Made by a program: the position numbers and the translations under genes. A stretch of 13,454 nucleotides of DNA. Origin: an uncultured Roseburia sp. Its GTDB lineage: Bacteria; Bacillota; Clostridia; Lachnospirales; Lachnospiraceae. The notes beneath the pieces are model-generated. The model had not been told where the DNA came from. It did no database searches and saw nothing but the letters and a program-made list of their open reading frames with translations. Shown here in pieces: positions 7,599 through 13,454 of the stretch. The stretch is from positions 1 to 13,454 of the forward strand of contig CAMSEJ010000025.1 in NCBI GenBank assembly GCA_947057405.1, given 5' to 3'. Position 1 is the stretch's first letter. Each line of letters starts with the position of its first letter.

Positions 7599-7913
7599 AT
7601 GCGGATAGAAGAGGCAGAGGCACGGAAGGCATACATTCAGCGCGTCCGGCAGTCGTTTGATGCGCCGGGGCGAAGCTATGAGTTTGAAAAGGCGCCGGAA
7701 CAACAGGCCGATGAGACAAATGAGTTTGCATTTGTAAAAATACGGCTTCTGATTGCGGCGCTTATATTTGCGGCATATGTTTTCTGCGATCAGGCGGGAA
7801 TGAAAATTTATCAGTATTCCACCCGGGAAGTGGCGCAAAAAATTGCGAAGGATTATGACTATAATGAGGCGAAGGACGAGGTCATGCAGGTATTAAACGC
7901 ATTCGGGAATTAA
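7599..7913 (+). CDS. Small single-pass membrane protein, function unknown
   Basis: I do not recognise a family. From the ATG at 7599, behind AAAAGGAGG, the protein has 104 residues; the open frame reaches back to 7551 but that start has no ribosome binding site. Residues 1-45 are highly charged and polar (EEAEARKAYIQRVRQ, then Glu- and Gln-rich). Residues 46-63 are one short membrane segment (IRLLIAALIFAAYVFC) flanked by K47 and R49, which suggests the N-terminus is in the cytoplasm. The C-terminal 40 residues carry charged helix-like sequence (REVAQKIAKDYDYNEAKDEV) and would lie outside. It starts 99 nt after the DHHW gene and ends 92 nt before mutS, which has its own promoter. It may be the last gene of the envelope set or stand alone. 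The strong ribosome binding site and codon pattern make it a likely real gene. Confidence 0.8.
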   Translation: MRIEEAEARKAYIQRVRQSFDAPGRSYEFEKAPEQQADETNEFAFVKIRLLIAALIFAAYVFCDQAGMKIYQYSTREVAQKIAKDYDYNEAKDEVMQVLNAFGN

Positions 7914-7934
7914 GAAAATTCCGGTGCAAAGCGG

Positions 7935-7963
7935 TTGAATCTTATTTACCCTTATGATAAAAT
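7935..7963 (+). promoter_or_regulatory. Sigma-A promoter of mutS
   Basis: TTGAAT (7935-7940) is separated by 17 bases from TAAAAT (7958-7963). TATGAT (7953-7958) overlaps as an alternative -10. Transcription would start at about 7970, only some 9 nt before the first in-frame TTG at 7979. This supports the later mutS start at 8006. Confidence 0.65.
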
Positions 7964-8005
7964 ATCTGCCGTGAATAATTGAAAGAAATGGAAGGTCAGA
8001 CAAAT

Positions 8006-10645
8006 TTGAACGAATACACACCAATGATGCAGCAATATTTATCTACAAAAGAGAACTACAGGGACTGTATTTTATTCTATCGTCTGGGCGATTTTTACGA
8101 AATGTTTTTTGAGGACGCAAAGACGGTTTCCAAAGAGCTGGAACTTACCCTGACCAGTAAAAACTGCGGAGCGGCGGAGCGTGCGCCCATGTGCGGCGTT
8201 CCGTACCATGCCGTTGAAGGGTATTTGAACCGCCTGGTGCAAAAGGGCTACAAGGTTGCCATCTGCGAACAGGTCGAAGATCCCAAAACCGCAAGGGGGA
8301 TTGTAAAGCGCGAGGTGATCCGTGTCGTAACGCCCGGGACGAATACGGACAGCCAGGCTTTGGACGAATCCAAAAACAATTACATTATGTGTATCGTCTG
8401 TTTTGCGGAAAAATACGGCATTTCCATTGCGGATGTCAGCACGGGCGATTATTATGTAACGGAAGCGGACGCCGGGCGTAAGCTGATCGACGAGATCAAC
8501 AAATACAGCCCGGCGGAAATTGTCTGCAACGAAGCGTTTCTTATGAGCGGCATTGACTTAGACGACATTAAAAACCGCCTGCACATCTGTGTCGGCGCGC
8601 TGGATGCCTGGTATTTTGACGATGCCGCCATAAGTACGTTAAAGGAACATTTCCATATCCACAGCTTAGAGGGAATCGGGTTAAACGATTTTGCCTGCGG
8701 CAGCATTGCGGCGGGCGCCCTGCTTCGTTACCTGTATGAAACACAGAAAAATTCCCTGGCCCATATAACCGCCATTCATCCGTATGTGACGGGGAAATTT
8801 ATGATGATAGACAGTTCTACCCGGCGCAATTTAGAACTGGTGGAAACGCTGCGGGAAAAGGCAAAGCGGGGCTCTCTGCTCTGGGTGCTTGATAAGACGA
8901 AAACCGCCATGGGCGCACGTCTTCTGCGGTCTTATATCGAGCAGCCGCTGATTGACCCGCAGGAGATCCGCGCGCGGCTGGACGCGGTGGAAGAGCTGGC
9001 AAAGCAGATCATTGCCAGGGAAGAGCTGAGGGAGTACCTAAACCCGATTTACGATCTGGAACGCCTGGTGACCCGTATTGCCTACCAGACGGCAAGCCCG
9101 AAGGATCTGGTGGCGTTTAAAAATTCCCTTAATATGCTGCCGCCCATAAAAGCAGTCCTTACGGATTTTCAAAGCGCGCTTTTAAAAACCATTCAGGAGG
9201 AACTGGATCCGCTGAAGGATTTATTCGGCCTGATTGACAGCGGGATTATTGACGATGCGCCCGTGCTGGCACACGACGGCGGAATTATAAAAGAAGGGTA
9301 TAACGAAGAGGTGGACAGGCTGCGCAGGTCTAAGACCGAGGGCAAGTCGTGGCTGGCGCAGTTAGAAGCAAAGGAACGGGAAAAAACGGGGATTAAAAAC
9401 CTGAAAATCAAATATAACAAGGTGTTCGGCTATTATCTGGAGGTGACCAATTCGTATAAGGATCTGGTGCCGGATTACTTTACCAGGAAGCAGACGCTTG
9501 CGAATGCGGAACGCTTTATTACGCCGGAATTAAAGGAACTGGAGGATGTGATCTTAGGAGCGGAGGATAAGCTGACGGGCCTGGAGTACGAGCTGTTCCG
9601 CGGTATCCGTGAGACGGTCGGGGCTGAGGTTGCGCGCATCCAAAAGACGGCAAAGGCGGTTGCGAAGCTGGATGTATTTGTTTCGTTTGCACACGTGGCA
9701 CAGGAGAACCGTTACTGCAGACCAAAGTTAAACCGCAAAGGCGTGATCGATATCAAAGGCGGACGTCATCCGGTTGTGGAAAATATGATAAAGAATGATC
9801 TGTTTATCAGCAACGATACGTATCTGGACAGCAATAAGCAGCGGATTTCCATTATTACGGGGCCGAATATGGCGGGCAAATCCACGTATATGCGGCAGAC
9901 GGCGCTGATTGTTTTGATGGCGCAGATTGGAAGCTTTGTCCCGGCGGATTTTGCCAATATCGGCGTGGTAGACCGGATTTTTACCAGGGTCGGGGCGTCG
10001 GATGATCTGGCGAGCGGGCAGAGCACGTTTATGGTGGAAATGACGGAGGTTGCCAATATTTTACGCAATGCCACGCAGGATTCGCTGCTGGTGCTGGATG
10101 AAATCGGACGCGGAACCAGTACGTTTGACGGGCTCAGTATTGCGTGGGCGGTGGTGGAGCATATCAGCAATCCAAAGCTTCTTGGCGCAAAGACGCTGTT
10201 TGCCACGCACTACCATGAACTGACGGAGCTGGAGGGAAAGCTTGACAATGTGAACAATTACTGCATTGCCGTCAAGGAAAAGGGCGACGATATCGTATTT
10301 CTGCGCAAGATTGTCCCGGGCGGTGCGGATCAAAGCTATGGAATCCAGGTGGCGAAACTGGCGGGGCTGCCGGATTCGGTGCTTTCGCGCGCCAAGGAGA
10401 TTGTGGAGGAACTGAGCGCGAATGATATTTCCGGGATTGCAAAGAATATAAAGGTACATACGGCGGCAAAGAAGAAGCGGAGCGCGCCGGACGAGGTGGA
10501 TCTGGCGCAGATGTCTTTGTTTGATACGATAAAGGATGATGATATTATTGCGGAGATCCGGGAAATTGATCTGAACAGTTTAACGCCGATGGAAGCGATG
10601 AACCGCTTGTTTGAGCTGCAGAATAAAGTGAAAAACCGATGGTAG
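8006..10645 (+). CDS. mutS: DNA mismatch repair protein MutS
   Basis: MutS finds base mismatches and small loops behind the replication fork and recruits MutL. The mismatch-sensing Phe-x-Glu is F30-Y31-E32 in GDFYEMF. The connector, lever and clamp domains fill the middle. The ATPase has Walker A GPNMAGKST (619-627), Walker B LLVLDEIGRGTST (D698, E699) and the ATHYHEL switch. Near the C-terminus QMSLF matches the beta-clamp binding motif (QxSLF), followed by the dimerisation tail. The length of 879 aa is usual. The frame is open from TTG 7979 with an ATG at 7988. I prefer TTG 8006: GGAAGG (7990-7995) lies about 10 nt upstream, and the protein then begins MNEYTPMMQQYL like other MutS, whereas the earlier starts have no ribosome binding site. 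mutL, often next to mutS, is not here; a terminator follows instead. Confidence 0.97.
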   Translation: MNEYTPMMQQYLSTKENYRDCILFYRLGDFYEMFFEDAKTVSKELELTLTSKNCGAAERAPMCGVPYHAVEGYLNRLVQKGYKVAICEQVEDPKTARGIVKREVIRVVTPGTNTDSQALDESKNNYIMCIVCFAEKYGISIADVSTGDYYVTEADAGRKLIDEINKYSPAEIVCNEAFLMSGIDLDDIKNRLHICVGALDAWYFDDAAISTLKEHFHIHSLEGIGLNDFACGSIAAGALLRYLYETQKNSLAHITAIHPYVTGKFMMIDSSTRRNLELVETLREKAKRGSLLWVLDKTKTAMGARLLRSYIEQPLIDPQEIRARLDAVEELAKQIIAREELREYLNPIYDLERLVTRIAYQTASPKDLVAFKNSLNMLPPIKAVLTDFQSALLKTIQEELDPLKDLFGLIDSGIIDDAPVLAHDGGIIKEGYNEEVDRLRRSKTEGKSWLAQLEAKEREKTGIKNLKIKYNKVFGYYLEVTNSYKDLVPDYFTRKQTLANAERFITPELKELEDVILGAEDKLTGLEYELFRGIRETVGAEVARIQKTAKAVAKLDVFVSFAHVAQENRYCRPKLNRKGVIDIKGGRHPVVENMIKNDLFISNDTYLDSNKQRISIITGPNMAGKSTYMRQTALIVLMAQIGSFVPADFANIGVVDRIFTRVGASDDLASGQSTFMVEMTEVANILRNATQDSLLVLDEIGRGTSTFDGLSIAWAVVEHISNPKLLGAKTLFATHYHELTELEGKLDNVNNYCIAVKEKGDDIVFLRKIVPGGADQSYGIQVAKLAGLPDSVLSRAKEIVEELSANDISGIAKNIKVHTAAKKKRSAPDEVDLAQMSLFDTIKDDDIIAEIREIDLNSLTPMEAMNRLFELQNKVKNRW

Positions 10646-10673
10646 GAGACTGTCGGCAAAGCGGGATGAAATG

Positions 10674-10717
10674 CCCCCTGGTTTCCTGTTGGGAAGGGAA
10701 TCGGGGGATTTTGTTTT
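10674..10717 (+). terminator. Rho-independent terminator after mutS
   Basis: CCCCC (10674-10678) pairs with GGGGG (10703-10707). Inside, GGTT (10680-10683) pairs with AATC (10699-10702) past one bulged T, and further pairs can form above. TTTTGTTTT (10709-10717) follows. It lies 28 nt after the mutS stop and closes that transcript before the next promoter. Confidence 0.82.
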
Positions 10718-10755
10718 CCGGATTGCGCTGACCTTCGCGAAATGAAGCGCCCGTC

Positions 10756-10784
10756 TTGCACTTTAACCCAAATTGTTATATGAT
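10756..10784 (+). promoter_or_regulatory. Promoter of the DUF815 ATPase gene
   Basis: TTGCAC (10756-10761), a 17-base spacer and TATGAT (10779-10784) give a moderate sigma-A promoter. It is downstream of the mutS terminator and 35 nt before the ATG at 10819. ATAAAACC occurs twice just after it (10783-10790 and 10794-10801), in the first transcribed bases. Confidence 0.6.
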
Positions 10785-10818
10785 AAAACCACAATAAAAC
10801 CGGCAAAGGAGTAACAGC

Positions 10819-12117
10819 ATGTGCAGCATAAATGAACTCATTTTATACAGGGATTTCACCGGAAACCGTATATTTTTCAATCTGGCATGGCTGATTGAGC
10901 ACCACAGCGACAGCGATTTGCACAAAGACGACGCGATTGCACGGTACTGCGGCAGCCTGCAGGAGTTGGTCGAGCTGGCGGAAAGCCACGGATTTTCCGG
11001 CAGCCTCTGGCACACGTTTCTGGCCTATCTTCTGGTAAACAACGAAAACGCGTACAGCAGGGCATGTGAAATTCGCGGGGAGGCAGACGGGACGGTAAGC
11101 CGGATTGCCCTGCATGATTTTGCCATTCTAAAAAAACTGTTTGACTTCGATTTTTCCGTGCTGGAACAAAGCATAGGCATAACAGGCGCCGCGTTCCTTA
11201 CAGACTATCAGGCGGCGTCCGGACAAAACGGCGAACGGAAGCTATTCCACGTCCGGATCCGCGACCGGATTTTGGAACTTGCAGCGCAGTTAAACGCCGC
11301 TTCGGACGCACGGGAATTTGGCCGCGCCGTCACTGCGTTTTACCGGGATTTTGGCGTGGGCAAGCTGGGGCTTCACAAAGCGTTTCGGGTGGAGCATACA
11401 AAAAAAGGCGTGCAGATCGTCCCGGTGACCAACATCGCCCATGTGACGTTAGACGATCTGGTCGGGTACGAAACAGCCAAGCAAAAGCTGACTGCCAATA
11501 CCGAAGCGTTTGTCAGGGGAAGGCAGGCAAACAACTGCCTGCTGTTTGGGGACGCGGGGACCGGCAAATCCACAAGCATCAAAGCAATCGCCAACCGGTA
11601 CTATGCGGACGGGCTGCGCATGATCGAGGTGTACAAGCATCAGTTTGAGGATCTGCATGCGGTCATTGCTCAGATCAAAAACCGCAATTACAAGTTTATT
11701 ATCTATATGGACGACCTTTCCTTCGAGGACTTTGAGGTCGAATATAAATACTTAAAAGCCGTAATTGAAGGCGGGCTTGAGAAAAAGCCGGAAAACGTGC
11801 TGATTTACGCGACGTCAAACCGCAGGCACTTAATCCGCGAAAAGTTTTCGGACAAGGCGCAGCTTGACGACGATCTGCACAACAACGATACGGTGCAGGA
11901 GAAGCTTTCCCTGGCGGCGCGGTTCGGCGTACAGATTTATTTCGGCGCGCCGGACAAGAAGGAATTTGAGCGGATTGTCACTACGCTTGCGGCGCAGAAC
12001 GGGATTGCAATGGAAGAGAAGGAACTGCTTTTGGAAGCAAACAAATGGGAGTTGGGCCACGGCGGGCGTTCGGGACGTTCGGCGCAGCAGTTTATCAATT
12101 ATTTATTGGGAAAATAG
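10819..12117 (+). CDS. AAA+ ATPase of the DUF815 family
   Basis: A cytosolic P-loop ATPase of 432 residues. Residues 1-190 form a helical N-terminal region without a motif I know. The core, from about 200, begins ITLDDLVGYETAKQKL-like sequence (seen as VTLDDLVGYETAKQKL). It carries Walker A GDAGTGKS (244-251), Walker B FIIYMDDLSFED (D298, D299), a sensor-1 asparagine N334 in ATSNRRHL, and a conserved LDDDLHNNDTVQEKLSLAARFG block. GRSAQQFINYL near the end fits sensor 2. This arrangement matches the DUF815 group (PF05673), whose cellular role is not established. AAAGGAG precedes the ATG. A Ppx/GppA gene begins 20 nt after the stop, so both are probably one transcript. Family assignment is fairly sure; function, partner and substrate are not known. 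Confidence 0.88.
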   Translation: MCSINELILYRDFTGNRIFFNLAWLIEHHSDSDLHKDDAIARYCGSLQELVELAESHGFSGSLWHTFLAYLLVNNENAYSRACEIRGEADGTVSRIALHDFAILKKLFDFDFSVLEQSIGITGAAFLTDYQAASGQNGERKLFHVRIRDRILELAAQLNAASDAREFGRAVTAFYRDFGVGKLGLHKAFRVEHTKKGVQIVPVTNIAHVTLDDLVGYETAKQKLTANTEAFVRGRQANNCLLFGDAGTGKSTSIKAIANRYYADGLRMIEVYKHQFEDLHAVIAQIKNRNYKFIIYMDDLSFEDFEVEYKYLKAVIEGGLEKKPENVLIYATSNRRHLIREKFSDKAQLDDDLHNNDTVQEKLSLAARFGVQIYFGAPDKKEFERIVTTLAAQNGIAMEEKELLLEANKWELGHGGRSGRSAQQFINYLLGK

Positions 12118-12137
12118 AAGAAAAGGGGGGATTTACC

Positions 12138-13409
12138 ATGAAAATCACGACATTTGCCGCGATTTACATCGGCTCTTACGAGGTGAGCCTGAAAATTTTT
12201 GAAATTTCACCCAAAAAGGCGATCCGCGAAATTGACCATGTGCGGGCAAGGGTCGAAATCGGCAAAGACTGCTACCAGAAGGGAAATATCGGCTATGAAT
12301 TAATGGACGAACTGGGGAACCTGCTGTTAGAATATAAAAAAATTATGGAAGGGTACCGGGTGGACGCGTACGAAGCCTATGCGGGCGGCGTGTTCCGCGA
12401 TATCAAAAACGAACTGTTCGTATTGGATCAGCTTTTTATCCGCACCGGAATCCGCATCAAGGTGCCGAGCAATTCGGAGCACCGTTTTATCGGCTATAAG
12501 GCCGTGGCGTTTCGGCCGGAGTTTGACGAAATGACGAAGCAGGGCGCGGCCGTTGTCGACGTGGGCGGCGGCAACCTGCAGGTGACGGTTTTTTCCGGCG
12601 GGCGGGTGCTTTCGTCGCAGCATATGGTGTTAGGCATTATGCGTTTGCGGGAGCAGCTTTCCTCCATCCAGAACGCGGTCGCCCACTACGAAATCCCGAT
12701 TGAAGAACTGGTAAATAAGGATTTGGAAGTGTTTAAGTCGCTGTATTTAAAAGACACGAAGATCAAATATATTATTTTTATGGGCGAATACGTGACGGAT
12801 TTGATGAAGAAAACGGACAAAAAAGGCAGCCAGCTTGCGACGGTGGAGAAATTTGTCCGTTCCATGCGCAAATTTTACCGCAAAAACATCGACCAGATTT
12901 CGGCGGAACTGGAGCTTTTGCATGAAAACGATCCGCTTTTAGTGCCGTATATCGTCCTTTATACCCGGATTGCGGAAGAGCTTGACGCGGAGGAAATCTG
13001 GGCGCCGGGCGTCAATGTCAGCGACGGCATGGCGTATGATTATGCCGAACGCCACAAAATATTAAAGCCGCTGCACGATTTTGACGAAGACGTCATTTCG
13101 GCGGCCAGGCAGCTTTCGGACCGTTACGAGGGCTTTTCCCCGCATATTGACGCGCTCGTGGAAATGTCCGCGCTTGTATTTGACGCGATGAAAAAGGTGC
13201 ACGGGATGGGAAAACGGGAACGACTGCTTTTGCAGACGGCGGCAATCCTGCACGACTGCGGAAAGTATGTCAGCATTGCGCACGGGGCAGAATGTGCGTA
13301 TAACATTATTATGGAATCGGAAATTATCGGGCTTACGCACTTAGAGCGTGAAATTGTGGCAAGCGCGGTGCTGTACAATACATACCCGATGGGCGATTAT
13401 GCAGAGCTT
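12138..13409 (+). CDS. Ppx/GppA phosphatase with HD domain, 3' end missing
   Basis: This family removes phosphate from inorganic polyphosphate or from pppGpp. The ASKHA-fold N-terminal half shows FAAIYIGSYEVSLKIFEIS (phosphate loop 1), SNSEHRF (normally SGEEEA-like) and VVDVGGGNLQVTVF (phosphate loop 2, D141-G145). A C-terminal HD domain follows with ILHDCGK (H372, D373). The clostridial form of this protein is usually about 500 residues; only 424 genuine codons are present. From 13410 the frame reads through adapter sequence, giving a false tail RSEEHTSELQS. Position 10 is Tyr (TAC) where family members have Asp in the (D)IGS loop. The gene follows the DUF815 gene by 20 nt behind AAAAGGGGGG. 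Which of the two substrates it uses cannot be settled; polyphosphate is the more common assignment in clostridia. Confidence 0.88.
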
Positions 13410-13454
13410 AGATCGGAAGAGCACACGTCTGAACTCCAGTCACATGGCATGATC
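13410..13454 (+). other. Illumina sequencing adapter and index (contaminant)
   Basis: From 13410 the sequence begins AGATCGGAAGAGC and continues as the standard TruSeq-type read-1 3' adapter to ...CTCCAGTCAC at 13443. Eight bases follow (ATGGCATG, 13444-13451) in the index position, and then ATC, the first bases of the flow-cell adapter part. The match is complete over the length I know. These bases are a library artefact and should be trimmed; nothing biological should be read from them. Confidence 0.98.

Noticed and set aside
10773..10789. Rex-box look-alike (TTGTTAT-ATG-ATAAAAC) over the -10 of the DUF815 promoter
   Set aside because: The half-sites are 3 nt apart instead of 4 and the right half differs at two or more key bases; it is largely explained by the -10 box itself.
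1..13454. CRISPR arrays, tRNA or rRNA genes, transposases, phage or toxin-antitoxin genes
   Set aside because: No spaced direct repeats, tRNA-like cloverleaf, rRNA signatures or mobile-element proteins were seen on either strand.

Overview
This is a 13.45 kb piece of chromosome, probably from an anaerobic Bacillota of the class Clostridia, most likely Lachnospiraceae. Base composition is near-balanced, ribosome binding sites are strong AGGAGG-type, the Rex sequence is clostridial (IRQDLNNFGGFG motif), the isocitrate dehydrogenase is of the Thermotoga-like type II class, and the gene content is low-GC Gram-positive. This assignment comes from motif recognition, not a search. All ten recognised genes lie on the + strand. 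The window is probably a whole contig: its last 45 bases are Illumina adapter and index sequence, not biology.

Region 1 (1-300) has no convincing gene. Bases 53-169 form a dense run of inverted repeats. A good sigma-A promoter (TTGACA-17-TACAAT) follows, with a 12-bp dyad over its -10 box, then a short leader. Region 2 (301-4069) is a tightly packed set: icd (NADP-isocitrate dehydrogenase), an ABC-F ATPase overlapping icd by 4 nt, and rex (NADH-sensing repressor) 11 nt later from a TTG start. Region 3 (4146-7499) holds a ZIP metal transporter, an MBOAT O-acyltransferase and a DHHW/AlgX-like SGNH protein. The last two look like an envelope-glycan O-acylation module. Region 4 (7599-10717) holds a small single-pass membrane protein of unknown function, then mutS with its own promoter and a strong terminator. 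Region 5 (10756-13409) has a promoter, a DUF815-type AAA+ ATPase, and a Ppx/GppA-HD phosphatase cut off by the contig end.

The genes are mostly housekeeping: 2-oxoglutarate and NADPH supply plus redox sensing, translation-factor ABC-F, metal uptake, surface polymer acylation, mismatch repair and polyphosphate/(p)ppGpp metabolism. I found no clear novel defence or mobile system. The points most worth checking are the structured element at the left edge, the DUF815-ppx pair, an Asp-to-Tyr change in the Ppx phosphate-binding loop, and the adapter at the right edge.
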